Assembly: GCA_016295795.1 (NCBI GenBank)
Contig: JAEDKN010000001.1
Span: forward strand, 18,846-82,845
Reading direction: 5' to 3'
DNA from: Bacilli bacterium
GTDB lineage: Bacteria > Bacillota_I > Bacilli_A > RF39 > UBA660
Length of the DNA: 64,000 nucleotides
The stretch's first letter is position 1, and the number at the start of each line of letters is the position of its first letter. The notes under the pieces were generated by a model. That model searched no databases. It had not been told where the DNA came from and was given only the letters and a program-made list of their open reading frames with translations. Below, piece by piece: positions 54,005 through 62,974 of the stretch. The position numbers were made by a program, and so were the translations under genes.

Positions 54005-55525
54005 GTGGAAAAATATTATATAACAACAGCTATTGCTTATACCTCTGGAAAACCTCATATTGGAAATACTTATGAGATAGTTTTAGCTGATGCAATAGCA
54101 AGATATAAAAGATTTAAAGGATTTGATGTTTATTTTCAAACGGGAACTGATGAGCATGGAGAGAAGATAGAATTAAAGGCAAAAGAAAAAGGAATTACTC
54201 CAAAAGAATTTGTAGATGAAGTTGCTACAGAAATAAAAAATATTTGGGATATTATGAACACAAGCTATGATAAATTTGTTAGAACTACAGATCCAAAGCA
54301 TGAAAGACAGGTTCAAAAAATATTTAAAAAAATGTACGATAAAGGGGACATTTATTTAGGTAAATATGAGGGCTTGTATTGTACTCCTTGTGAATCATTT
54401 TTTACAGAGAGTCAGCTTATAGATGGAAAATGTCCAGATTGTGGAAGAAATGTAGAAAAAGCTAGTGAAGAAGCATACTTTTTTAGACTATCAAAATATC
54501 AAGATAGATTAATTCAATATTATAATGAACATCCTGGTTTCATAAAACCGGATTCTAGGAAAAATGAGATGATTAATAATTTCATAAAGCCAGGGCTTCA
54601 AGATTTATGTGTATCAAGAACATCATTTAGCTGGGGAATACCTGTTGATTTTGATCCTAAACATGTTGTTTATGTTTGGCTTGATGCGCTTACCAATTAT
54701 ATTACAAATATTGGATATGATGTTGATTCTCCAAGTGAGGAATTTAAAAAATATTGGCCAGCTGATCTTCATTTAATAGGTAAAGACATTGTGCGATTTC
54801 ACTCTATATATTGGCCATGTTTCTTAATGTCTCTTGATATTCCATTGCCTAAGCAAATTTTTGGACATCCATGGTTACTTTTCGGAAATGATAAAATGAG
54901 TAAATCTAAAGGGAACATTTTATATGCAGATGACCTTGTTAAAGAATTTGGCGTAGATGCTATTAGATATTATGTTTTGCATGAAATCCCTTATGCTAAT
55001 GATGGCAATTTGACAAGAGAATTATTAATAGAAAGGGTAAACAGTGATCTAGCGAACGTATTAGGAAATTTAGTCAATAGAACAGTTGCAATGGCAAATA
55101 AATATTTTGATGGAAAAATACAAAATACTAATGTTTTTGAAAGTATTGATAAGGAACTGATTGAAAAAGTAAATTCTTTAGATAAAAACGTAGAGTTAAA
55201 GATGGAAAATTTAGAAGTTGGCGCTGCTTTAGATGAAATATTCGATCTATTAAGAAGAAGTAATAAATACATTGATGAGACTATGCCTTGGGTATTGGCT
55301 AAAGATCAATCGAAAATAGCTCGTCTTGAGACTGTTATATATAATTTACTTGAATCGATAAGAGTTTCTGCTGTGTTATTAAAACCGTTCTTGCCTTCTA
55401 CTGGTGATGAAATATTAAATCAAATAGGCTTAGAAGATTACAGTGCTTCTTTTAACGATAACAACATTTATAAAGCAAAAGAAGCCAAGCCTCTATTTAA
55501 AAGAATAGATAAAACACAAGTGTAA
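54005..55525 (+). CDS. metG: Methionyl-tRNA synthetase
   Basis: 506 residues from a GTG at 54005 (AAAGG eight bases before it; an ATG at 53987 would overlap dut by 17 bases). Class I motifs K-P-H-I-G-N (HIGH) and D-K-M-S-K-S-K-G-N (KMSKS); one zinc knuckle C-T-P-C...C-P-D-C. The C-terminal tRNA-binding (EMAP-like) domain of B. subtilis MetS is missing, so it is the short form. Controlled with dut by the T-box. Confidence 0.96.
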   Translation: MEKYYITTAIAYTSGKPHIGNTYEIVLADAIARYKRFKGFDVYFQTGTDEHGEKIELKAKEKGITPKEFVDEVATEIKNIWDIMNTSYDKFVRTTDPKHERQVQKIFKKMYDKGDIYLGKYEGLYCTPCESFFTESQLIDGKCPDCGRNVEKASEEAYFFRLSKYQDRLIQYYNEHPGFIKPDSRKNEMINNFIKPGLQDLCVSRTSFSWGIPVDFDPKHVVYVWLDALTNYITNIGYDVDSPSEEFKKYWPADLHLIGKDIVRFHSIYWPCFLMSLDIPLPKQIFGHPWLLFGNDKMSKSKGNILYADDLVKEFGVDAIRYYVLHEIPYANDGNLTRELLIERVNSDLANVLGNLVNRTVAMANKYFDGKIQNTNVFESIDKELIEKVNSLDKNVELKMENLEVGAALDEIFDLLRRSNKYIDETMPWVLAKDQSKIARLETVIYNLLESIRVSAVLLKPFLPSTGDEILNQIGLEDYSASFNDNNIYKAKEAKPLFKRIDKTQV

Positions 55526-55626
55526 ATGATTGTAAAAATGATAAAAAAGAGAGAAAAAGTCTTTTTTCTTTCTTTTATTTGTGTTATAGTGTTCTCGTAG
55601 TAGTAGTAATTAGGAAAGGAAATATT

Positions 55627-55791
55627 ATGGTAAAAGGAAATAGTTTTGATCCAGTAGTACTACTCTTTTTGTTCGGATTATATTTCGTTATTGATTTTTT
55701 TACTGCGAAAGATATGTTCGGATTGTTGTATGGTTTAATTCTGATTTTTTATTATTTTAAATGCAGAACTATTGAAAAAAAATCAATGTAG
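55627..55791 (+). CDS. Small membrane protein, unknown
   Basis: 54 residues from ATG at 55627 (AGGAAAGGAAATATT before it). Two hydrophobic segments (about 10-24 and 29-45) and a basic C-terminus. Not recognised. It lies alone between metG and dusB with a promoter-like TATAGT and a terminator, so it looks like a separate small unit. Confidence 0.6.
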   Translation: MVKGNSFDPVVLLFLFGLYFVIDFFTAKDMFGLLYGLILIFYYFKCRTIEKKSM

Positions 55792-55797
55792 TTTTCT

Positions 55798-55823
55798 AAG
55801 ATATATTTATATCTTTTTTTTTT
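55798..55823 (+). terminator. Terminator after small membrane gene
   Basis: AAGATAT, four-base loop, ATATCTT and ten T. Confidence 0.8.
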
Positions 55824-55895
55824 ATGAATTTAACTTGATTTTCTTCGGTTTTAATGTTTAAAAAAATGTGATATACTCATCAATAGGTGATGAAA

Positions 55896-56894
55896 ATGTG
55901 GCATATTGGTAATGTAAAAATTCAAAATCAAATAGTTCTAGCTCCTATGGCTGGTATATGTAATTCTAGTTTTAGAAAAATTATTAAAGAAATGGGCTGT
56001 GGTCTTATATATGCGGAAATGGTAAGTGATAAGGCAATATTTTATAATAATAAAAAGACGATTGATATGCTTTATATGGAAGAAGAAGAAAGACCTATAG
56101 TTCAGCAAATATTTGGTAGTGATAAAGAATCTTTTGTAAAAGCTGCAATATTTATTGAAGAAAATATGAAACCTGATATTATAGATATAAATATGGGATG
56201 TCCAGTTCCTAAAGTAGCAGTAAAATCACAAGCTGGAGCTGCTCTTTTAAAAAATCCGGAAAAAATCAAACAAATAGTCTCAGCAGTAGTAGAAGCTGTG
56301 ACGGTTCCAGTTACAGTAAAAATTAGGAGTGGCTGGGATAGTAATAGCATAAATGCTGTTGAAGTCGCCAAAATATGTGAAGAAGCAGGTGCAAGTGCGA
56401 TTTGTGTTCATCCAAGGACTCGCAGTCAAGGATATAGTGGTAAATCCGATTGGTCAATAATAAAAAAAGTAAAAGAAGCCGTAACAATTCCTGTAATTGG
56501 TAATGGTGATATCTTAACGATTTATGATGCTGAGAGAATGTTAAGAGAAACAGGTTGCGATGCAATTATGATTGGTAGAGGAGTTTTAGGCAATCCTTGG
56601 CTAATAAGACAGATAGATAAATATTTGAATGAAAATATAATTTTGCCGGATCCTACTAGCATAGAAAAAGTAGATATGGCAATTAAACATTTAAAAAGCC
56701 TATCTATGCAAAAAACTGAGAAGTTGGCTAAATTAGAAATAAGAAATCATATAGCTTGGTATCTAAAAGGAGTAAAAGGATCTAATGAAATAAAAAATAT
56801 GGTGTATAAATCTTCTGATATTAATGGTATAATAACTATATTAGAGTCATTTAAAAATAAGTTATTGGAGGAATATGATGAAAGCATTTTTTAG
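55896..56894 (+). CDS. dusB: tRNA-dihydrouridine synthase DusB
   Basis: 332 residues of the Dus FMN-barrel family. L-A-P-M-A-G-I-C-N-S at the start, I-D-I-N-M-G-C-P-V-P-K (catalytic Cys region, here with the loop V-A-V-K-S-Q-A-G-A-A-L), K-I-R-S-G-W, H-P-R-T-R and G-N-G-D-I, and G-R-G-V-L-G-N-P-W. dusB then lysS matches the Bacillus yacF-lysS order. ATG at 55896 with AGGTG before it; 55890 is possible. Confidence 0.95.
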   Translation: MWHIGNVKIQNQIVLAPMAGICNSSFRKIIKEMGCGLIYAEMVSDKAIFYNNKKTIDMLYMEEEERPIVQQIFGSDKESFVKAAIFIEENMKPDIIDINMGCPVPKVAVKSQAGAALLKNPEKIKQIVSAVVEAVTVPVTVKIRSGWDSNSINAVEVAKICEEAGASAICVHPRTRSQGYSGKSDWSIIKKVKEAVTIPVIGNGDILTIYDAERMLRETGCDAIMIGRGVLGNPWLIRQIDKYLNENIILPDPTSIEKVDMAIKHLKSLSMQKTEKLAKLEIRNHIAWYLKGVKGSNEIKNMVYKSSDINGIITILESFKNKLLEEYDESIF

Positions 56895-57477
56895 TAAGCG
56901 AGTCATAGCATATTTAGTAGATTTCTTTATAATAAGTGTTTTAGTGAGCTTTGTTACTATGTTTATACCAGCGGATAGTAATACTAAAAATTTATATAAA
57001 GATTTAGAACAGTTAAATACTGATTTGTCTGAAAACAAAATAGAAAGCAAAGAATATTACGAAAAAGCAATTGAAATTAATTATTATATTTCAAAAGATA
57101 ATGTTATAGTAAATTTAATAAGTATTATAATATATATTCTTTACTTTGTTATTTATCAAGTGTATAATAACGGTCAAACGCTTGGCAAAAAACTTCTAAA
57201 AATTAGAGTGAAAAAATCAAAAGATGAAGTGTTAACAATTAACACATTGCTAGTAAGAGCGCTTATATTATACGGTATAGGATTTAATATAATTAATTTG
57301 ATACTAATATTGTTATTGAAAAAAAATGCTTTCATATGTATTAATACAATATTAGGATATATCCAATATGCTATAATAATCATTATAATATTTATGGTGA
57401 TTTTTAGAAAAGATGGTAGAGGATTACATGATATTATTAGTGGCACCGTAGTTGTAAATGAGGAGGAAATAAAATGA
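56878..57477 (+). CDS. RDD-family membrane protein
   Basis: 199 residues with about four membrane segments. The RDD signature starts S-K-R-V-I-A-Y-L-V-D-F-F-I (Arg and Asp) and G-Q-T-L-G-K-K-L-L-K-I-R-V and D-G-R-G-L-H-D follow. A charged loop with a coiled look (about 33-72) is inserted after the first segment. Function of RDD proteins is unclear; some relate to Na+/H+ exchange. It overlaps dusB by 17 bases and lysS by four, so it is part of the dusB-lysS operon. Confidence 0.88.
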   Translation: MKAFFSKRVIAYLVDFFIISVLVSFVTMFIPADSNTKNLYKDLEQLNTDLSENKIESKEYYEKAIEINYYISKDNVIVNLISIIIYILYFVIYQVYNNGQTLGKKLLKIRVKKSKDEVLTINTLLVRALILYGIGFNIINLILILLLKKNAFICINTILGYIQYAIIIIIIFMVIFRKDGRGLHDIISGTVVVNEEEIK

Positions 57478-58952
57478 GAGAGTTATCAGAACAAGAGATA
57501 GTAAGAAGAGGGAAAATTGCAGATATTAGGAATGTTTGCAATCCATATCCAGAAAGATATGAAGTAAATTACTCGTTGAAAGAAGCAAAAGATATAGAAG
57601 ATGGTACAAAAAATATTAGAGTTGCTGGAAGAATTTCACTAATGCGTAAGATGGGAAAATTAAGTTTTCTAACGATAAGAGATATAGAGGGTTCTATTCA
57701 GATTTCAATCAAGGTTGATATGGTTGGTGAAGATAATTACAAATTTTTTAAAGAAAATTTTGATTTAGGAGATTTTATTGGTGTAGAAGGCGAAATGTTT
57801 ACTACACATACAGGTGAAAAAACAATTAGAGCTGACAAATTTGAATTTCTTGGCAAAGCTTTAAAACCTCTTCCAGAAAAATTTCATGGATTAACAGACT
57901 TAGAGGCTTGCTATAGACAGAGATATGTTGATTTGATTATGAATCAAGAAACCAGAGATAGATTTCTTACTAGAATTCGTTTTATAAGAGAGCTTAGAAA
58001 TTATCTTGATAGTCTTGGATATTTAGAGATTGAGACACCTATTCTTAATAATAAAGCAAGTGGTGCTACTGCTAGACCTTTTGTAGCACATCATAATGCA
58101 CTTGATTTAGATGTTTATTTAAGAATTGCGCCAGAGACTTATTTGAAAAGAGCGGTAGTTGGAGGAATGCCAAAAGTATATGAAATTGCAAGATGCTTTA
58201 GAAATGAAGGTATGGATCCAGCCCATTTGCAAGATTTTACAATGATAGAAGCATATCAAGCTTACTTCAATTATGAAGATAATATGAAATTCATTCAAAA
58301 TATGCTACAAACTATTATTATGAATATGTTTGGGACACTAGTTATTAAATTTGGAGATAGAGAAATTGATTTTAGTGGAGAATGGAACAAAGTAAGTTTC
58401 AGAGAATTGTTAATAAAATATGCAGATATAGATATAGAAATTTATAATACTAAAGAAAAACTATTAGCTAAAATTATTGAAAACAAGATAGAGGTAGAGA
58501 GCGATGTTCCTCTTGAAAATTTAGGATTTGGTAATTTAGTGGATGTACTTTATAAAAAAGTAGCGCGACCTAATATGCTAGGACCAGTATATTTGACGGA
58601 GCATCCTACTAGTTTATCTCCACTAGCTAGAAGTAATGATATTCGCCCAGAAATAAGCGATAGATTTCAACTAGTAATAAACGGCGCTGAAATAGTAAAT
58701 GGTTATTCTGAACTTGTTGATCCTCAGGAGCAAGAACGAAGACTACTAGAACAAGCTGAGTTAAAGGCTTCAGGTGATGAAGAAGCTATGGAAATGGATT
58801 ATGATTATATTACAGCTATGGAATATGGAATGCCTCCAATATCAGGATGGGGAATGGGAATAGATCGTATTGTTCAATTGTTAACCGGAAGTGAAAGCAT
58901 AAGAGATGTTGTATTATTTCCTTTAATGAGACCTACAGATAAAGATATTTAA
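57474..58952 (+). CDS. lysS: Lysyl-tRNA synthetase (class II)
   Basis: 492 residues. N-terminal OB-fold (about 45-140), class II motif 1 (L-E-I-E-T-P-I-L), motif 2 (A-R-C-F-R-N-E-G-M-D-P) and motif 3 (G-M-G-I-D-R-I-V-Q-L-L-T). G-A-E-I-V-N-G-Y-S-E-L is also present. GAGGAGGAAATAAA ribosome site. Confidence 0.97.
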   Translation: MRELSEQEIVRRGKIADIRNVCNPYPERYEVNYSLKEAKDIEDGTKNIRVAGRISLMRKMGKLSFLTIRDIEGSIQISIKVDMVGEDNYKFFKENFDLGDFIGVEGEMFTTHTGEKTIRADKFEFLGKALKPLPEKFHGLTDLEACYRQRYVDLIMNQETRDRFLTRIRFIRELRNYLDSLGYLEIETPILNNKASGATARPFVAHHNALDLDVYLRIAPETYLKRAVVGGMPKVYEIARCFRNEGMDPAHLQDFTMIEAYQAYFNYEDNMKFIQNMLQTIIMNMFGTLVIKFGDREIDFSGEWNKVSFRELLIKYADIDIEIYNTKEKLLAKIIENKIEVESDVPLENLGFGNLVDVLYKKVARPNMLGPVYLTEHPTSLSPLARSNDIRPEISDRFQLVINGAEIVNGYSELVDPQEQERRLLEQAELKASGDEEAMEMDYDYITAMEYGMPPISGWGMGIDRIVQLLTGSESIRDVVLFPLMRPTDKDI

Positions 58953-58960
58953 TTTATATA

Positions 58961-58997
58961 AAGCCAAAGACAAATGCTTTGGTTTTTATTTTTTTAA
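58961..58997 (+). terminator. Terminator after lysS
   Basis: CCAAAG, seven-base loop, CTTTGG and TTTTTATTTTTTT. Confidence 0.9.
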
Positions 58998-59031
58998 AGT
59001 TATTATTTCACCAATTTTTCATCTAAAAAAC

Positions 59032-59059
59032 TTGTATTTGCATAGAATTATTGTATAAT
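59032..59059 (+). promoter_or_regulatory. Promoter of the YfcC-like carrier gene
   Basis: TTGTAT, 16-base spacer, TATAAT, 21 bases before the GTG start. Confidence 0.65.
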
Positions 59060-59080
59060 TGATATTAGGAGGGTGAAAAA

Positions 59081-60511
59081 GTGAAAAAACATAATTTATT
59101 TAAAGTAGTTGGGATAAGTATTTTAGTAGTAGTACTTCTAACTTGGATTCTTCCTACCACTTATTATTCCTATGGTCTTGTAAGTGATGGAACCCGTAGT
59201 CAGGTTGGTTTGTTTGATTTGTTAAACTATCCAACAGTATCATTGTCGTACTTTGGTAATATTGCTATCTATATTCTGACAATTGGTGGATTTTATGGAG
59301 TACTTCATAAAATTGGAGCTTATCGTTCATTATTAGATAAGATTGCTAAGAAATTGAAAGGAAAGGAAAAAATAGTTCTATCAATTATAATGATTTTGCT
59401 TGCAGTATTTACTTCTGTTTGTGGAGCATCATTAGGACTATTGATAATTGTTCCATTTATTATTTCATTAATTTTATTAATGGGATATGATAAAGTGACT
59501 GCTGCAATGGTAACTGTTGGTTCTATAGCTGTTGGTTTAATTGGAACTACAGTATCATCTACATATGTTACTGATTCTTATAGTCTTGTAGCACAAAATG
59601 GAATGGGAATTGTAAATTCTATTTTGAGTACACAAGCCGCTGATCAAATAATTGTAAAGATAATTCTTTTAGTATTAGGATTAGCACTATTAATATTTAA
59701 TACATTAAGATATGCTGGGAAAAATCATAATTCTAAAAAATCAGAGGAAGAATATTTGCCAAAAGTTACCGATAAAAAATCAAAAACTTGGCCAGTTGTG
59801 TTGATTTTTGATTTGATATTTGTAATAGCTATGCTGGCTTTAACTTCTTGGTCTTCAGTTTTCAAATTGGATTGGTTTACAAAAGCAACAGATGCAGTAA
59901 AAAATTTCAAAATTGGTGGCTTTGCAATATTTGGAAAGTTATTGGGCTCTGTTGGTGCCTTTGAACAATGGACAGTTATTGAAATAGGAGTATTGTTAGT
60001 TATAGGATCGATAATTTTATCGCTAATCTACAAAGTAAAATTTAATGATTATTTTGATAATATAATTGAAGGTGCAAAAAAAGCTATAAAACCTGCTGTA
60101 TTAATAATATTAATATATATTGTATTAGTTATAGTAAGTTATCATCCAATAACTTTAACTATTGTTAAACCGCTATTGACTTTAACAAAAGGTTTGAATG
60201 CGTTTACAATGAGTTTGTCTGCATTCATAGCAAGCGTTCTTAATGTTGATATGTATTATGCAGCATCGAGCGTTTTGCCATATGTAACAGAACTTATTAC
60301 AGATACATCATTATCCCCAATAATAGCATTGATTTGGCAAGCTATTTATGGGTTCTCAACTCTATTAGCACCAACAAGTATTATATTAATTGCAATTTTG
60401 TCATATTTAGATATTCCTTATGGAAAATGGTTAAAATCAAATTGGAAATTAATTTTAGAAATACTTGCATTGTGCTTAATAGTTTTCACTATAGTAATTT
60501 TAGTGGTATAA
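59081..60511 (+). CDS. YfcC/C4-dicarboxylate-anaerobic-carrier-type membrane transporter
   Basis: 476 residues with about 11-12 membrane segments. The N-terminal helix followed by W-I-L-P-T-T-Y-Y, the S-V-C-G-A-S-L-G-L-L-I-I-V-P-F segment and the second-half L-N-V-D-M-Y-Y-A and S-T-L-L-A-P-T-S-I fit the ion-transporter superfamily that holds YfcC, DcuC and AbgT carriers. Substrate unknown (dicarboxylates or amino acids are options). GTG start with TTAGGAGGGTG before it. Single-gene unit. Confidence 0.7.
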   Translation: MKKHNLFKVVGISILVVVLLTWILPTTYYSYGLVSDGTRSQVGLFDLLNYPTVSLSYFGNIAIYILTIGGFYGVLHKIGAYRSLLDKIAKKLKGKEKIVLSIIMILLAVFTSVCGASLGLLIIVPFIISLILLMGYDKVTAAMVTVGSIAVGLIGTTVSSTYVTDSYSLVAQNGMGIVNSILSTQAADQIIVKIILLVLGLALLIFNTLRYAGKNHNSKKSEEEYLPKVTDKKSKTWPVVLIFDLIFVIAMLALTSWSSVFKLDWFTKATDAVKNFKIGGFAIFGKLLGSVGAFEQWTVIEIGVLLVIGSIILSLIYKVKFNDYFDNIIEGAKKAIKPAVLIILIYIVLVIVSYHPITLTIVKPLLTLTKGLNAFTMSLSAFIASVLNVDMYYAASSVLPYVTELITDTSLSPIIALIWQAIYGFSTLLAPTSIILIAILSYLDIPYGKWLKSNWKLILEILALCLIVFTIVILVV

Positions 60512-60538
60512 AAAAGATTTGTAAAAATCTTTTTTTTA
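60510..60538 (+). terminator. Terminator after the YfcC-like gene
   Basis: AAAAAGATT, short loop, AATCTTTTT and a T-run, covering the stop codon. Confidence 0.85.
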
Positions 60539-60607
60539 TGTATTTTGTGGAATAAAAAAATCAAAAACCTATCATTATAAACATAGAATTAAAAGAAAGG
60601 AGATTCT

Positions 60608-62914
60608 ATGTTTTCTAAATTTAATGAAGAATCGCGTAAAGTATTAATTGATTCAAAAAAAGAAATGGCCGAATTGAAACATCCTTATATAGGAAGTGAA
60701 CACTTAATATTATCTATATTAAAAAATTCGGGTTATAAAGTAACAAAGATCTTAAATAAAAATGGAATAAATTATGATAATTTTAAAAGAGAATTATTGA
60801 AAGTAATAGGTGTAGGAAAAGACAAAAATAATTGGTATATTTATACTCCTTTATTAAAACGAATAATAGAGGAAGCAATTATAATTTGTAAAGAAAATGA
60901 TGACGAAGAAGTGGGACTTGAACATTTATTAATGGCGCTTTTTGAAGAAGGTGAAGGAGTTGCAATCAGAATTTTTATGTGTATGCATATGAATATAGAT
61001 AAATTATCTAAGGAATTCATAATAAAAAAGGGCCAAAAACGAATGAAATCTAAACGAAAATTATTAATTGAAGAATACGGTTATAATATGAATGATAAGG
61101 TTACAAAAAAAGAAATAGATCCGGTAATAGGAAGAGAAAAGGAAATAGAACGAATAATTGAAATATTATGTAGAAGAACAAAAAACAATCCATTGTTAAT
61201 TGGAGAAGCTGGAGTTGGTAAGACTGCAATAATAGAAGAACTAAGTAGAAAAATTGTAAATGGAATTGTCCCAGAAAAGTTGAAAGATAAAAAGATAATA
61301 TCTATATCGATGGCAAGTTTAATAGCTGGTACAAAGTATCGTGGAGAGTTTGAAGAGAGAATAAGCAAAATATTAGCAGAGATAGAAGAATCCTCAGAAG
61401 TGATTTTATTTATAGACGAAATTCATACTTTGGTTGGCGCTGGTGGCGCTGAAGGGGCAATAGATGCTTCAAATATTTTGAAACCTTTTTTGGCTAGAGG
61501 TAAATTAAAATTAATAGGTGCAACTACTATAGATGAATATAAAAAGTATTTGGAGGATGATAGGGCCTTAGATAGACGATTTCAGACCGTAATTATAGAA
61601 GAACCTAATGATTTGCAGGTTTTGGAAATTTTGAAAAATATTAAACCTATTTATGAGTTATATCATAATGTTATTATTCCTGATGAGGTATTAAATTTGA
61701 TAGTAGAATTAACTAACAAATATATATATAATAGAAAACAACCAGATAAAGCGATTGATATATTGGATGAATCATGTTCTAAAGTTTCTATTAAGAAAGA
61801 TAAAAGAATGCAAAAGATTGAAAACTTAAGATTGGAATTAAATAAATTAAGTAAAGAAAAAAATAAAGCAATAATTGATCAAAATTTTTCTCTTGCTGCT
61901 TCTATCAAGGAAGAAGAAAGATGTATTGAGTCGGAGATAAACAAGTTAGAATCTAAAGTAATATCTTCTTCACTTAAAAGAGAAGTGACTAGAAATATGA
62001 TAGCTGAGGTTGTAAAGCTGAAAGCCAATATTCCTATATATGAGGTAATAAAAGAAGACTTAAACGAGCTTAAAAATATAGAAAAAACATTGAATAAGAA
62101 GGTAATAGGTCAAGAAGGAGTAATAGAAACTTTATCAAAGGATATAAAAAGGATAAAATTAGGATATAAAACTGAAAACAAACCACGTTCTTATTTTTTT
62201 GCTGGGCCAACTGGAGTAGGAAAAACATTGCTTGCAAAAGAACTTGCTAAAGTAATATCAAATAAAAACAACTTAATTAGGTTAGATATGAGTGAATACA
62301 GGGAAGAACATTCTATAAGTAAAATAATAGGATCCCCTCCGGGGTATGTGGGATTTTCAAATAAAAATACGATCTTAGATGAAGTTAAAATGAAACCTAA
62401 TGCAATAATTTTATTGGATGAAATAGAAAAGGCTCATCCCAATGTTGTTAATCTTTTCCTGCAGGCATTAGATGAGGGAGTAATGAAGACCTCAAATAAT
62501 GAAGTGATTAGAATGGATAATAATATAATAATTATGACATCTAACATAGGGTATAAAAAGGAAAACGTTGGATTTGGAAATAGTAGCGAAACAAATGTAA
62601 TAAACAAGTTAAAAGAGTTCCTTGGGATTGAATTCGTTAATAGGATTGATAAGGTATTGGCTTTTAATAGATTAGATGAAAAAAGTATGCGAAAAATCAT
62701 AACAAAACAACTAAAAGAGTTAAAGCAATATTTTGGTTTTGATAATGATAATTTAATAATAAGTAATAATGTAATAGAAAAGATAATTGAAGAATCTAAA
62801 TTTGAAGAGTTTGGGGCCCGAAAAATAGAAAAAATAATAAAAGACAAATTATATGATATTATAATTGATGAAATTTTGAACAAAAGTGTAAAGATAACTA
62901 TAGAAACTATATAA
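60608..62914 (+). CDS. clpC: ATP-dependent Clp protease ATP-binding subunit ClpC
   Basis: 768 residues. Clp-N repeats (about 1-140); first AAA+ domain with Walker A G-E-A-G-V-G-K-T-A (198-206) and F-I-D-E-I-H-T-L; UVR motif in the middle region (about 420-450, Q-N-F-S-L-A-A-S-I-K-E-E-E); second AAA+ domain with G-P-T-G-V-G-K-T-L (about 536) and the ClpP-docking tripeptide V-G-F (in E-N-V-G-F-G). Slightly shorter than B. subtilis ClpC (810). The usual partners ctsR, mcsA and mcsB are not upstream, and I see no CtsR operator; AAAGGAGATTCT before the ATG. Confidence 0.94.
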   Translation: MFSKFNEESRKVLIDSKKEMAELKHPYIGSEHLILSILKNSGYKVTKILNKNGINYDNFKRELLKVIGVGKDKNNWYIYTPLLKRIIEEAIIICKENDDEEVGLEHLLMALFEEGEGVAIRIFMCMHMNIDKLSKEFIIKKGQKRMKSKRKLLIEEYGYNMNDKVTKKEIDPVIGREKEIERIIEILCRRTKNNPLLIGEAGVGKTAIIEELSRKIVNGIVPEKLKDKKIISISMASLIAGTKYRGEFEERISKILAEIEESSEVILFIDEIHTLVGAGGAEGAIDASNILKPFLARGKLKLIGATTIDEYKKYLEDDRALDRRFQTVIIEEPNDLQVLEILKNIKPIYELYHNVIIPDEVLNLIVELTNKYIYNRKQPDKAIDILDESCSKVSIKKDKRMQKIENLRLELNKLSKEKNKAIIDQNFSLAASIKEEERCIESEINKLESKVISSSLKREVTRNMIAEVVKLKANIPIYEVIKEDLNELKNIEKTLNKKVIGQEGVIETLSKDIKRIKLGYKTENKPRSYFFAGPTGVGKTLLAKELAKVISNKNNLIRLDMSEYREEHSISKIIGSPPGYVGFSNKNTILDEVKMKPNAIILLDEIEKAHPNVVNLFLQALDEGVMKTSNNEVIRMDNNIIIMTSNIGYKKENVGFGNSSETNVINKLKEFLGIEFVNRIDKVLAFNRLDEKSMRKIITKQLKELKQYFGFDNDNLIISNNVIEKIIEESKFEEFGARKIEKIIKDKLYDIIIDEILNKSVKITIETI

Positions 62915-62936
62915 TTGTGTAGTTTCTATAGTTTTT
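62896..62936 (+). terminator. Terminator at the end of clpC
   Basis: A 14-base-pair stem (AACTATAGAAACTA / TAGTTTCTATAGTT) with a ten-base loop holding the stop codon, then TTT. Its left arm is coding. Confidence 0.8.
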
Positions 62937-62974
62937 GTATGTTATAATAATTTATGATTATAGAGGGTGATTGA

